28,294 nt of DNA, from assembly GCA_021793855.1 (NCBI GenBank), contig JAJYRY010000004.1, forward strand, positions 1 to 28,294. Reading direction: 5' to 3'. This stretch comes from Thermoplasmata archaeon (GTDB taxonomy: Archaea > Thermoplasmatota > Thermoplasmata > Thermoplasmatales > GCA-001856825). The notes under the pieces were generated by a model. It did no database searches and was not told the DNA's origin. It saw only the letters and a list, made by a program, of their open reading frames with translations. The position numbers and the translations under genes are program-made. Positions 1 through 9,915 of the stretch are shown in pieces. How positions within the stretch are numbered: the first letter of the stretch is position 1; every line of letters starts with the position of its first letter.

Positions 1-284
1 GAGACTTGATGATTGAATCTTTCGTGAATTACTTCCCGGGTGACGTGGAATACACCAGACCGAATGGTGGCATGTTTCTCTGGGTCACCAGGAAAGGGGC
101 AAATACCGACAAGATGTTTGAAGAAGCAGTCAAACAGAAAGTCCTATATGTGGTTGGATCAGCATTCTATCCTGACGAAGACAATCACGAATCGATGAGA
201 CTCAATTTCACATACAGTTCCAACGAAAACATAGTGGAAGGAGTGAAGAGGCTAGGCAAGCTTTTTGAAGTCACTGCAAGATGA
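1..284 (+). CDS. PLP-dependent aminotransferase, LysN/aromatic-type, C-terminal part (5' truncated)
   Basis: Only the last 93-94 codons are present; the reading frame is open to the left edge, so the true start lies outside the window. The visible part is the small C-terminal domain of a fold-type I aminotransferase. It has the RPNGGMFLWV strand, the VVGSAFYPD loop, and MRLNFTYSS followed by a helix ending in EGVKRLGKL, which match the usual end of LysN/2-aminoadipate and archaeal aromatic aminotransferases. The arginine in MRLNF is the position that normally binds the substrate alpha-carboxylate. The PLP-binding lysine is not in the window. Family is fairly sure from this C-terminal pattern, but substrate (2-aminoadipate, aromatic or branched-chain) cannot be decided here. 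The gene converges on the PRPP synthetase gene with about 58 bp between the stops. Confidence 0.82.
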   Translation, partial: DLMIESFVNYFPGDVEYTRPNGGMFLWVTRKGANTDKMFEEAVKQKVLYVVGSAFYPDEDNHESMRLNFTYSSNENIVEGVKRLGKLFEVTAR

Positions 285-342
285 TAAACTCAAATTCTTG
301 AAAGTGGATAAGAGGACTGAGGAATAACGGTTGAAAGCAGCC

Positions 343-1200
343 CTAGTGCCCAAAATATTCTCTGAGGCTTGAAGCAACTATATCGGAAACGGTCATTTTT
401 GAGAATGGCCCATCGACGGTATCCGTCGTGGAAATGCTGTCAACAAATCCTGCATACCGAGAAGTTCCCGAAACGAAGAGTCCGTGGACGCAGTATACAT
501 TGATCGCTTTCGCACCATTCTGCTTCAAAACCTTGGAAGATTCGAGAATTGTTCCGCCGGTCGAGATCATGTCATCGGTCAGTGCAACAACTTTCCCCTT
601 CACGCTGAAACCTTCTGGAATGGTGATCTCAACCTTGGTGTCAGAGACTCTCTTCTTGTTCAGATAGATGGATTCTAGTCCTGCCACTTTGGATATATTT
701 TCTCCCTCTTCTCTGAATCCGTCATCGGGGGAAATCACTACGTCGTTCCCGTCTTCCTTGACTCGTTCCCCTATGACTGACTCTGCACGGATCTCTTTTC
801 CCTTGTTTCCAAGAAACGCCATGCCCTCCGGAGAGTGCATATTAACCACAAATATCTTGTCAAACCTTTCCAGGAAAAGTTCGGACAGAACTCTTGCACT
901 GACCGCCTCATACTGTTGGAACATCGCGTCCTGCCTGGCATATCCAAAGTAAGGGACGAGAAGAACCTTCTTCTTCGCTCCCGCATTTTGAGCCGCGTCG
1001 GCAGTGAGCAATATATCTATTATTCCTGAATCAGGGTACGTGCTACCAACCACGATTGCTTCGTTCATCTGTTCTTCTATCCTGACATAGAGTTCGGTAT
1101 CAGCAAATCGCCTATGATTTACCCTTGCAAGTGGTATTCCGAGAATTGACGAAATTTTAGATGAGAGTCCTTCTGAATTGCCTGTAGAAACTATCTTCAC
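343..1200 (-). CDS. prs: Ribose-phosphate pyrophosphokinase (PRPP synthetase), divergent archaeal type
   Basis: Makes PRPP from ribose 5-phosphate and ATP for nucleotide, histidine and tryptophan synthesis in the cytosol. About 285 residues, the size of the short Thermoplasma-type enzymes. Visible: the N-terminal FADTELYVRI strand (family FxDGE), YFGYARQ, the KKRVSDTKVEI catalytic flexible loop, the PRPP loop DDMISTGGTI and the C-terminal HGLFVSG segment. I chose the GTG at 1200 because it gives the family-like VKIV beginning and lies 24 nt from a TATA-like TTTTAAA; a TTG at 1209 is also in frame. Odd points: the ATP-binding loop after RQ reads DAMFQQYEAV where relatives have basic residues and a GEP/REP turn, and the usual VDxH metal site is VNMH. 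The fold is secure; full catalytic competence is less so. It lies 3' of the Trm56-HD gene and seems to have its own promoter. Confidence 0.88.
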   Translation of the reverse strand: MKIVSTGNSEGLSSKISSILGIPLARVNHRRFADTELYVRIEEQMNEAIVVGSTYPDSGIIDILLTADAAQNAGAKKKVLLVPYFGYARQDAMFQQYEAVSARVLSELFLERFDKIFVVNMHSPEGMAFLGNKGKEIRAESVIGERVKEDGNDVVISPDDGFREEGENISKVAGLESIYLNKKRVSDTKVEITIPEGFSVKGKVVALTDDMISTGGTILESSKVLKQNGAKAINVYCVHGLFVSGTSRYAGFVDSISTTDTVDGPFSKMTVSDIVASSLREYFGH

Positions 1201-1220
1201 TGAACTCAATTTCGTCAGAC

Positions 1221-1227
1221 TTTAAAA
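1221..1227 (-). promoter_or_regulatory. TATA-like box of prs
   Basis: On the minus strand the sequence reads TTTTAAA, centred 24 nt before the GTG at 1200. That is the spacing of an archaeal TATA box to a leaderless start and supports GTG over the upstream TTG at 1209. Confidence 0.5.
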
Positions 1228-1229
1228 CA

Positions 1230-2734
<1,505 letters not shown>

Positions 2735-2759
2735 AGACTTTCCCCTTATCTCCTCGTCA

Positions 2760-2769
2760 CTTAAATACC
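2760..2769 (-). promoter_or_regulatory. TATA-like box of the winged-helix/trm56 unit
   Basis: GGTATTTAAG on the minus strand, centred about 31 nt before the ATG at 2734, would give a leader of only a few nucleotides. Confidence 0.45.
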
Positions 2770-2816
2770 TTCATTCTTCTTCAAATTCATTTCCCGCTTT
2801 AATGTATGTTTTCAAG

Positions 2817-4292
2817 CTAGTCTCTCTTGATCGCTATCTGCTGAGCCAGAATGAAAGGCACTGCGACCCAGAGTATGGCTGATATCAATAACAGAGCTGG
2901 AGTGACGCCGAAACTTGCAGGATTTATACTCTGTGATGAGCCTGCCCCGCCTAGCCCCCCAGACAAATTGTGGGTGATGAACAACTGAAACAGGGATGCG
3001 TACCCTGCCGGATTTGCGTAGTCAAAGATGACCTGCAGCGTCAGATAGGTTGTTGATCCTGACGCGATCGAAAACACCGAAACAATAACATCGAATATAA
3101 CGGTCCAGAATAGGCCAAAGATCATGAAAACCGCTATTAGTGCTCCCAGGAGAGCCCCAGGTGATTTCAATAGATGGGAAAAGAGGTATGCAATTGCAAG
3201 GAATGAAATTCCGATGATTGAATATGCCCACGACATATATAACACGAAAGACACAGGCATGAATAGGTGGAAATACCTGAACGATATCAGGTCGCTTACC
3301 AGGATTGCAGCCACAATTGAAGACGCAACCACCACAGAATTGGCGAGGAATCTGGAACGGATAGCGCCACCCTTTGTGATAGGCCTCTTTATGACTGTTT
3401 CAAGTACTCCCATAACTCTGTCCTTGCCGTACGTGAAATATGCCATGAACACTGCCAGGAGTGGGATGAATATTACGAGGAGGGAACTCTCAATCGAGAA
3501 GAAGGATGACTCTAGAGAGCTGACTGTTGTTGGCTTGTAAAGAGAGAGGGGTCCGATAGGGGACTTGAAGAAAACTGATGAAGAAACTCCGCTCTTGATG
3601 TACAACCCATAAGTCTTGTTTATCGCAGCCGATCCGAGGGATGGAAATATGCTAAGATGGGTAAAGGACGAGTATTCATGTTCCCATATGTAATTCGTGC
3701 TCATAACCCCTGAAGTAACGGTCGCAAGGTTTACGTCGATTACTGGTGCAGTGTGATTTCCTGCGGCCCCGACATAGAACAGGAAAAACCCTAGACTTGA
3801 AGTGTTGCTAGGGTCAGATATTCCTGTTACAACATTCAGACCTGAAAACTTCGTGTTGACCACATTAATAGTCATGGAGGTATTGGTGCTTGACTTCAAA
3901 CCGAAGGATGATTTATAGGTATAATTCAGAGTTATATAGACGGAAGTTGACCGATCTATCCTGTCCTGTGGTAGCACAGTAACGTTAAATTCAAGGGTAC
4001 CCGGGTACATTTCTGTTCCTGGAAATCTCGTACCGTTCAGGAGTGCATTTGCTTTAACGTCACTCACCGGGTTTCCATTTTGATCGTAAAAATATGAGAT
4101 TAGCGTGACCGTGTTTCCGGTGACATAGTACCCTGTCACTTCGTTAGTAGATCCAATCCTGGCGTTGTGAGACGTTGAGGAAACGCCACCCTCATAAGAT
4201 ATGAGGGCTGAAAGTCCTATTATTGCAACTATCAAAACTATAGAGAATCTGTTGGTAATAGACCTCTTTATTTCATAGAATACGGGTCGCAT
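2817..4292 (-). CDS. ABC-2-like transporter permease with large extracytoplasmic domain
   Basis: 491 residues. One membrane segment near residues 17-33 (IVLIVAIIGLSALISY) is followed by about 230 polar, beta-rich residues with several N-x-S/T sequons, presumably outside the cell. After that come about five or six hydrophobic segments, starting with LLVIFIPLLAVFMAYFTYG and ending with LLLISAILWVAVPFILAQQ. The cytoplasmic loop VMGVLETVIKRPITKG resembles the coupling segment of ABC-2/NosY-type permeases. It is the last gene of a minus-strand set with the surface protein at 4473-6452 and the ATPase at 6586-7497, and these very likely form one transporter. Substrate unknown. The 180 bp before it contain no convincing promoter, so co-transcription is likely. 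Confidence 0.8.
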   Translation of the reverse strand: MRPVFYEIKRSITNRFSIVLIVAIIGLSALISYEGGVSSTSHNARIGSTNEVTGYYVTGNTVTLISYFYDQNGNPVSDVKANALLNGTRFPGTEMYPGTLEFNVTVLPQDRIDRSTSVYITLNYTYKSSFGLKSSTNTSMTINVVNTKFSGLNVVTGISDPSNTSSLGFFLFYVGAAGNHTAPVIDVNLATVTSGVMSTNYIWEHEYSSFTHLSIFPSLGSAAINKTYGLYIKSGVSSSVFFKSPIGPLSLYKPTTVSSLESSFFSIESSLLVIFIPLLAVFMAYFTYGKDRVMGVLETVIKRPITKGGAIRSRFLANSVVVASSIVAAILVSDLISFRYFHLFMPVSFVLYMSWAYSIIGISFLAIAYLFSHLLKSPGALLGALIAVFMIFGLFWTVIFDVIVSVFSIASGSTTYLTLQVIFDYANPAGYASLFQLFITHNLSGGLGGAGSSQSINPASFGVTPALLLISAILWVAVPFILAQQIAIKRD

Positions 4293-4472
4293 AGCCTATC
4301 TGCCCCAAAGATTGACCGGCCCGTAAACTGGACGAAAAATTTGAATCCTAGATGATCTGAAGGAAGCTGATTTACCTTCAATCCGTATTCTTCCAACCGT
4401 TAAGATTGCCGAATCAGGCTTCATTTTACGATTACCTTCTTGTCGATCTCCGTCATCTTGCTCACAGTTCTA

Positions 4473-6452
4473 CTACTCCTTTTTCCTTCTGTTCCTTCTC
4501 CTGACTATTAGTACAACCCCCATGATGATTAAAATCACGATCAGTAAAGTCGTGATTAGTGCCGCTATTGTTCTTACAGGGTTGTATTTCCTTATGGGTG
4601 GAGGAGTATGAATTACCGAAGTGTTTGAAGTCTGGAAAGCTATTGTATGGGATGCTATTGTTGAGTTCACACTCTGGCCATAATAGTTTTGATATCCGAC
4701 GATTATGGAAACTAAAGCGGACCCATTGCCGGCTCCAGAAGGTACCTTTAATGTAAGACTGAAGGGTGTCGGGGTGTTTGAATCTATTTCCCCAAGATAG
4801 GTAGTCCCTGAAGACGATACGTTCTGCTGGACAAACTTAGCCTCTAAAGTCAGGTAGTACGCGGATCCAGCTCCTTCGTCTAGCAAAGTGCCGCTTACGG
4901 ATATGCTAGTTCCAGAGGCATTCTCTGAAAAGGCCTGTACGACAAGCAACACTGGGGCAATTGCCAGGAATCCTGCAGAATTCGTTTTTGTCACAACAGT
5001 CCCAGTACTGTTGTAGTAATCTATTACAACAGTAGCTGTGTATGATCCCTGAGCGGTAGTTGGTGAGCTGCTTATGGTTACAGGCACGGTGAAACTATCT
5101 CCTGACCTGAGAATAACTCCAGGGAAATATAGGGTAGAATTACCTGTGACAGTAAAACCAGAAGGAGCAGAAAAGTCAATCAGTGGAGAATATACGGTTG
5201 AATTACCGATATTAGTTATATTGAGAACTGCCGTTGAATTAAGGCCAAGCAATACGTAAGGGGAAACAAATTTGACTATCAACGATGCGTTCTCTGAATT
5301 GCTCGTCTGTTGAGTATGGAATCCAACATTAATCTGCTCTGAAGACTGCACTCCTGACGGGGTAGTGAAAGACTCGGAGAAATCGATTGTTACCGCCCCA
5401 GATACCGAGCTAGAGACATAAATTGGCTCGACCCATGTGAAAGAATGCCCTACCCCAAGCGAGGCAATCAACGGAAACGGCTCGAGGAAGCTCAGCTGTG
5501 ACTGGGAGGAGGTCGCAGATTGTACATTTGAGAGGTTGCTATTTCCGTTGTTAGTGAAGGTGAAAGAAATATTGTTAGTTTTACCAGGATTCAGTAGGAT
5601 GGCTGAAGGAGTAATGTTTATAGAAGTTAATGAAGGCTGTACCTGAAAACTGGAGTCATTGCTGGTGGATTCATGACTTCCATAAGGACTATCAAAAGAG
5701 GCTGTAAAATTCATTGAAACTGCACCAGATACCGTACTTGCGACGTAAACCTGTGCTGTGAAATTATATACTTCTTTTGAACCCAGTGAGTTAACACTGG
5801 GAATAGATTTCATTAAGGTCAACTGCGACTGAGAACTGAAGGTTATTTTTAGATCTGAGACATTGCCAGTCCCCTGATTATCTATGGACATCTTCAGATA
5901 GTTTGTTTGCCCTGAAATTACAGAACCTGTGGAAGTTGTAATCCTGACGGAAGATGTTCCAAGATATGTGATGTTAAGATTGAACGTCTGGTTTGCACTG
6001 TATGCCCCTGTTCCTGAGTATGGCAGAGATGTCCAGTACTGAACCCGCAATGAAAAATTGTAGTAACCCCTGCTTGCATTACTCAATGCGTAAATAGGAT
6101 AGGGCAGTTCAAAGTATCCAACCTGGATATTTGTCTTGGAAAGTTGCTCAGAAGAAACATTTCCCGCCCCATAAAACGCGTGGGGTAAGTTCAGGTTGAA
6201 CTGAGCCAAACTGACTGTTCCTGCGTCGTCCATCCCTATCTGAAGCTGATAGGAATTTGCGCTACCTTGTTCCGACAACGTTGTATTCAAGACACTGAAC
6301 GGATACCCATATTGAGGGGCTGATTGAGTATCGTTTTGCCCGCTAGAAATTGTCGGTATTCCAACGCTCATAATCATTGTTACGAGTATCAACACAACAA
6401 CAGAGGCCCTAAGTCTTGACATTCCATTCTTCTTTTTCTCAAAATATTTCAT
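4473..6452 (-). CDS. Secreted, membrane-anchored surface protein with repeated CARDB/Ig-like domains
   Basis: 659 residues. A basic N-terminus and hydrophobic stretch (residues ~16-35) form a signal sequence. The C-terminus has a membrane segment (TLLIVILIIMGVVLIV) followed by RRRNRRKKE, so the protein is exported and held by its tail. In between are about four or five beta-sandwich domains like the CARDB/NEW3 or S-layer-type (COG1361) family. Two neighbouring domains are clear duplicates: both contain SSQSQL, a short P..SLG turn, and a V(A/S)S(T/S)VSGAV strand. It is rich in N-x-S/T sequons, as expected for a glycosylated archaeal surface protein. A GGAGTGA Shine-Dalgarno lies 4 nt before the ATG. 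Flanked by an ABC ATPase and a permease, it is probably an accessory or receptor subunit of that transporter; substrate unknown. Confidence 0.8.
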   Translation of the reverse strand: MKYFEKKKNGMSRLRASVVVLILVTMIMSVGIPTISSGQNDTQSAPQYGYPFSVLNTTLSEQGSANSYQLQIGMDDAGTVSLAQFNLNLPHAFYGAGNVSSEQLSKTNIQVGYFELPYPIYALSNASRGYYNFSLRVQYWTSLPYSGTGAYSANQTFNLNITYLGTSSVRITTSTGSVISGQTNYLKMSIDNQGTGNVSDLKITFSSQSQLTLMKSIPSVNSLGSKEVYNFTAQVYVASTVSGAVSMNFTASFDSPYGSHESTSNDSSFQVQPSLTSINITPSAILLNPGKTNNISFTFTNNGNSNLSNVQSATSSQSQLSFLEPFPLIASLGVGHSFTWVEPIYVSSSVSGAVTIDFSESFTTPSGVQSSEQINVGFHTQQTSNSENASLIVKFVSPYVLLGLNSTAVLNITNIGNSTVYSPLIDFSAPSGFTVTGNSTLYFPGVILRSGDSFTVPVTISSSPTTAQGSYTATVVIDYYNSTGTVVTKTNSAGFLAIAPVLLVVQAFSENASGTSISVSGTLLDEGAGSAYYLTLEAKFVQQNVSSSGTTYLGEIDSNTPTPFSLTLKVPSGAGNGSALVSIIVGYQNYYGQSVNSTIASHTIAFQTSNTSVIHTPPPIRKYNPVRTIAALITTLLIVILIIMGVVLIVRRRNRRKKE

Positions 6453-6456
6453 TCTA

Positions 6457-6463
6457 TCACTCC
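6457..6463 (-). promoter_or_regulatory. Shine-Dalgarno site of the surface-protein gene
   Basis: GGAGTGA on the minus strand, 4 nt before the ATG at 6452. It fits an internal gene of a polycistronic mRNA. Confidence 0.5.
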
Positions 6464-6500
6464 TTTAATTATTTTTGTTCTCTTGAAACTGGTTGAATTA

Positions 6501-6526
6501 GGCCATTCCTCTTTTTGTAGATGGCC
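6501..6526. repeat. Inverted repeat GGCCAT/ATGGCC between ABC ATPase and surface-protein genes
   Basis: Perfect 6-bp arms (6501-6506 and 6521-6526) flank a 14-nt T-rich loop in the 133-bp gap between two genes of the ABC cluster. As mRNA it could form a hairpin affecting the ATPase to surface-protein expression ratio, or it could be a protein site. Nothing decides between these. Confidence 0.35.
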
Positions 6527-6585
6527 CTTAAAAGTTGCAGATTTCCATCGAATTCCACTGTTTAAATTAGCTATAAAATACATCT

Positions 6586-7497
6586 CTATTCACCTATGGA
6601 GTTGAAGAAATATTCTTCCAACGATTCCCCAGAGGGCTCAAATTTTCTTACCTTGTAACCGCCCTGCACTAATTCCCGAAGGATGCTGGGATAGTCCTTC
6701 TTATCGATCCTTAGGGACATTAGAGAAATACCGTCGCTCGTATGTTTGACCTCGCCATACCTAGAGACTATTTCCAGCGACTTGTCATCGAGATTGTCTA
6801 TTTCAATTGCGATTCTTTCTCGGCCCAGCTCATTGAGATCCTTCCTGTCGAGTATTTTGATTAACTTCCCATGATGGATTATGGCTATACGATCTGATAA
6901 AGCTTCTATCTCACTCAGTATGTGTGAGGAAAGGAGCACTGCTTTCCCCTTCTTCTTCTGATCCACTATCAGATTCCTGACGAATTGAACACCTTCCGGA
7001 TCTAGGCCATTTAGGGTTTCGTCGAACATCAGATTGTGGGGGTCGCCAATGAGAGATTCTGCTAAGGAAAATCTCTTCTTCATTCCCTGTGAATATGTCC
7101 TCAGTTTCTTGCCCCTATGTGGCCAGAGTCCCACCTGCCTGAGCAACTCATTGATGTGTTCTTCTTCCTGATCTCTTTTCAACCCATAATATCCAGCGAA
7201 GTATCTAAGCAGCGGAACTGCTTTTGCATTCAGTTCGAAATTTGGAAGTTCGGGTACCCATCCTATCTGCCTGGATGCCTCGGTTTTCTTCTTCGTTATG
7301 CTTTCACCATCGATGAAAACGTCTCCCGTTGTTGGCAGTGTCACGCCTGCAACGATTCTGATCGTTGTCGATTTTCCAGCCCCATTCAACCCCACGAACC
7401 CGAGTATCTCCCCGTCCCTGACTTCGAGTGAAAGAGAGTCAACTGCTGCTCCATCCTTCGCGGAATAAATCTTTGTAAGGTTTTCTATTGTTATCAT
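6586..7497 (-). CDS. ABC transporter ATP-binding protein (ABC-2/CcmA-type)
   Basis: 303 residues, a cytosolic ATPase subunit. Walker A is GLNGAGKSTT (residues 36-45). The ABC signature is the degenerate YSQGM (135-139). Walker B is LMFDE (D159, E160) followed by the GLDP D-loop, and the H-loop histidine is H192 in LLSSHI. The usual DEP after Walker B is DET here. The ~85-residue C-terminal extension (IAIEIDNLDD onward) is typical of drug, lipid or protein exporters of the CcmA/YadG type. It starts the ABC operon. A TATA-like TTTTATATA about 48 nt upstream would give a ~20-nt leader, and a 14-bp palindrome sits just upstream of that box. Confidence 0.93.
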   Translation of the reverse strand: MITIENLTKIYSAKDGAAVDSLSLEVRDGEILGFVGLNGAGKSTTIRIVAGVTLPTTGDVFIDGESITKKKTEASRQIGWVPELPNFELNAKAVPLLRYFAGYYGLKRDQEEEHINELLRQVGLWPHRGKKLRTYSQGMKKRFSLAESLIGDPHNLMFDETLNGLDPEGVQFVRNLIVDQKKKGKAVLLSSHILSEIEALSDRIAIIHHGKLIKILDRKDLNELGRERIAIEIDNLDDKSLEIVSRYGEVKHTSDGISLMSLRIDKKDYPSILRELVQGGYKVRKFEPSGESLEEYFFNSIGE

Positions 7498-7540
7498 GAG
7501 GGATGAGCCCCATTCTTTTGCTTCTCCCTAATGGGATGCG

Positions 7541-7549
7541 TATATAAAA
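7541..7549 (-). promoter_or_regulatory. TATA-like box of the ABC transporter operon
   Basis: TTTTATATA on the minus strand, about 48 nt before the ATG at 7497, so the mRNA would have a leader of about 20 nt. It abuts the CGATAT repeat at 7550-7566. Confidence 0.5.
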
Positions 7550-7566
7550 CGATATCGATATCGATA
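7550..7566. promoter_or_regulatory. Candidate operator: tandem CGATAT repeat forming overlapping palindromes
   Basis: The run contains CGATAT twice and most of a third copy. Two overlapping 14-bp perfect palindromes can be read (7550-7563 and 7553-7566). It lies between the divergent ABC operon and GGPP synthase gene, directly upstream of the ABC TATA box at the BRE position, where a bound protein could block or assist TFB. No regulator can be named. Confidence 0.45.
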
Positions 7567-7641
7567 ATTGCACCAGAATATCAAGGTCGCCCAGACACTG
7601 GACTCGCACGAGAATTTGAAAGTGAGGTAACAAAAAACTTT

Positions 7642-7649
7642 CTTATAAA
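7642..7649 (+). promoter_or_regulatory. TATA-like box of the GGPP synthase gene
   Basis: CTTATAAA centred about 23 nt before the ATG at 7668, consistent with a leaderless transcript. No Shine-Dalgarno is present. Confidence 0.6.
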
Positions 7650-7667
7650 CAGAATACATTTAGAAAC

Positions 7668-8678
7668 ATGGACTTTGTTTCTCAATACAAAGGTCGGGTC
7701 GATCAGGCACTCGAAAAATTCTTCTCGTATAAAATAACTGGAAAGAGAGGAATAGAAAAGGAGGCAATTTCCAAACTGAGAGAATTCACGATGAGAGGAG
7801 GGAAGAGGATAAGACCTCTCTTTATGATTCTGGGTTATTGGTTAAATTCGGATATCGATGACAAGATAGTACGTGCATCTGTATCTCTCGAACTCATGCA
7901 ATCTTACCTCCTGATTCACGATGATATTATAGATCAGAGTGAGGTAAGAAGAGGAGGACCGGCGTTTCATAAAATGTTTGGGTATGAGGATAGAGTGAGC
8001 GAGGGAGTCTCAATAGTGTGTGCAGATTTGTCAGATGCTTTTTCGCACGAAGCTCTCCTTGAAGTTGATTTCGTTCCCGATCGACTGAACAGCGCCATGA
8101 GATTAATGTCGGAGATAGTGGAGCAAACCGGAGTCGGACAGCTCATGGATATAACACTCTCTTTGGGAAATGACATGTCACTCGACGACGTAACTGCCAT
8201 CCACAAGTACAAGACCGCTCAATATACGGTTAACGGTCCGATGAAAATGGGAGCGACTTTGTCGGGATACGACGACCCCGAGAAAATAGATGAATACGGA
8301 ATTCCGCTTGGAATTGCCTTCCAGATCCAAGACGACATCTTGGGAATGTTTGGGAACGAAAAAGAATTGGGGAAATCAGTGGTGAGTGATTTTGAAGAGG
8401 GAAAGAAAACACACCTCATCCTCTACACCTACGAGATGGCCAAGAAGGGAGATGTGGAGTTCATCAAGACTAGGCTTGGCAGGAAAGGAATATCCAGCGC
8501 AGATTTCCAGAGAGTGAAAGATATTATTGAAAAATCTGGAGCGCTTGATAAAACGAGAGAGCTGGCCAACTCATACTACGAACACGCCGTCTCTTCGATA
8601 AATGGCTTGACAGATTCGCCGACCAAGAGAAGTCAGTTGAGAGCGATGGCAGATTTGATGGTCAGAAGAGTCAGCTGA
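7668..8678 (+). CDS. Geranylgeranyl diphosphate synthase (polyprenyl synthetase family)
   Basis: 336 residues. A trans-prenyltransferase that condenses isopentenyl diphosphate with allylic diphosphates to make the C20 precursor of archaeal ether lipids. GGKRIRP (44-50) binds diphosphate. The first Asp-rich motif is DDIID (85-89) and the second is QDDILG (D222, D223), followed by the GKSVVSDFEEGKKTH segment. Tyr80 lies five residues before the first motif with a small aliphatic residue at -4. That is the arrangement known to set C20 length in archaeal type I GGPP synthases, so GGPP is the likely product; FPP cannot be excluded. The ATG has a leaderless promoter. The 3' end overlaps the UbiD-family gene by 8 bp. 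Confidence 0.9.
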   Translation: MDFVSQYKGRVDQALEKFFSYKITGKRGIEKEAISKLREFTMRGGKRIRPLFMILGYWLNSDIDDKIVRASVSLELMQSYLLIHDDIIDQSEVRRGGPAFHKMFGYEDRVSEGVSIVCADLSDAFSHEALLEVDFVPDRLNSAMRLMSEIVEQTGVGQLMDITLSLGNDMSLDDVTAIHKYKTAQYTVNGPMKMGATLSGYDDPEKIDEYGIPLGIAFQIQDDILGMFGNEKELGKSVVSDFEEGKKTHLILYTYEMAKKGDVEFIKTRLGRKGISSADFQRVKDIIEKSGALDKTRELANSYYEHAVSSINGLTDSPTKRSQLRAMADLMVRRVS

Positions 8679-9915
8679 CCTCTCTTACGAATTTCCTTCC
8701 ACCGCCGATTGGCATGGTTGCGTCCATGCCCATTTTTGCAGTTATGAAGTCTTCACCGCTGCTTGGGTCCAGAGAAGAACCTCTCTCTTTCTTGATCAAT
8801 AACCCTTTGTCGGCCTGAAATCTGGTCGCAAGGGCCCATTCAACGTCTTCATCACGGTAGATGTCTATGTCCTCATCTACTACTATTACCCTCTTCATGC
8901 TCTTGTGACCCCTGAATGAGGCTTCCACGGTCTTTGCGAAATCGTCCTCACTGGTCTTCTTAATCTTGACGATTCCGTGCAACCAGCTGGCCCCCCCTTC
9001 ACTCAACCTAACATCTTTTACATTGACTCCTTCTCCCCTGATCTCCTTGAAGATGGTTGGTTCTCGTGGAAGCCCCATGAGGTTGAAGTGTTCCATGGTG
9101 GCTGGGACCAGCGCGTGATATATCGGGTCTCTGACGCACTCGACTGAATCGAACAGAATCTGCGGTTGGCCATTCTGTATGTCGTAAGTTCCGGTTACAT
9201 CTTTGAATGGTCCCTCCTCCTTCGCTTTACCGGTTAAGATTGCGTTGATAACGTAATCTGAATTAGATGGAACGAGTAGCCCGAATTTTGACCTTGAAAA
9301 TTCCATCTCCTTTCCTTTCGACTTCCGGTAAAGAGATGCTGCAACCATTGATTCGTCCTGTTCAAATGGAACAGAGGTTGCCGAAGCTAGGAGAAATTCA
9401 AGGGGTGAACCAATGACAATGGAGACTTTCATTTCTTCCCCATGTGAGACTGCATCGTTGTACATCTTTAGCAGGTCCCTTGGAACTAACCTTGCGTATC
9501 CTCCTCTCTCGCTTTCGACAAAGACCCTATGAATGGAAAGATTCCTCTTGCCATTCCTTTCTGCTACAAATATGCCGGAAGTTATGTAGTAGCCTGCATC
9601 ACCGGGATAATGCCAGCACACAGGGACGTCTTTCATGTCTGCTTTTGACTTGAAGAGTTTTTCTCCTTCCTTCAGGTTCACGTTCTCCGAGAGGGATGAT
9701 TCGTAGTTTAGCAAGAACTGGTCTCTAGTCATTTTCAGTTCTCTGTATATCCTCTCTCTGTCCGCCCAGAGGTTGAGAACTGCTTTCTTGCCTCCAAGGT
9801 CCTCCAGCAAGATTGGCTTCTTGCCGTGTCTTTTAACCAACTCCGTGATCTCAAGCTTTCTGGAGACGCTCTCCCTTATCCTTACGAATTCGTTGTTGAC
9901 GTAAGTTTCTAACAA
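8671..9915 (-). CDS. UbiD-family decarboxylase
   Basis: About 415 residues. UbiD enzymes are prenylated-FMN-dependent decarboxylases. Visible hallmarks: GKRNLSIHR near the prFMN site, KEEGPFKDVTGTYD, RDPIYHALVPATMEH, LMGLPREP, ASWLHGIVKI, and the C-terminal DEDIDIYRDEDVEWALATR and GSSLDPS segments. I favour a TTG start at 9915, preceded by GGAGGGACA; a GTG at 9933 is in frame but has no Shine-Dalgarno. In many archaea a UbiD homologue is the anhydromevalonate phosphate decarboxylase of the mevalonate pathway, and the neighbouring GGPP synthase makes that attractive. Thermoplasmata are described as using a different mevalonate branch, so quinone or aromatic-acid metabolism is an alternative. 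It lies 3' of aspS, probably in the same unit. Confidence 0.85.
   Translation of the reverse strand: MLETYVNNEFVRIRESVSRKLEITELVKRHGKKPILLEDLGGKKAVLNLWADRERIYRELKMTRDQFLLNYESSLSENVNLKEGEKLFKSKADMKDVPVCWHYPGDAGYYITSGIFVAERNGKRNLSIHRVFVESERGGYARLVPRDLLKMYNDAVSHGEEMKVSIVIGSPLEFLLASATSVPFEQDESMVAASLYRKSKGKEMEFSRSKFGLLVPSNSDYVINAILTGKAKEEGPFKDVTGTYDIQNGQPQILFDSVECVRDPIYHALVPATMEHFNLMGLPREPTIFKEIRGEGVNVKDVRLSEGGASWLHGIVKIKKTSEDDFAKTVEASFRGHKSMKRVIVVDEDIDIYRDEDVEWALATRFQADKGLLIKKERGSSLDPSSGEDFITAKMGMDATMPIGGGRKFVREVS

Noticed and set aside
4296..4424. 42-codon minus-strand ORF between the surface-protein and permease genes, ending 3 nt before the permease ATG
   Set aside because: Very basic, no recognisable domain, no Shine-Dalgarno or promoter, and the region is short enough for such an ORF by chance.
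7509..7535. CCCATT/AATGGG inverted repeat near the ABC ATPase start
   Set aside because: Only 6-bp arms, 15 nt apart and straddling the predicted transcription start; too weak to call as a site.
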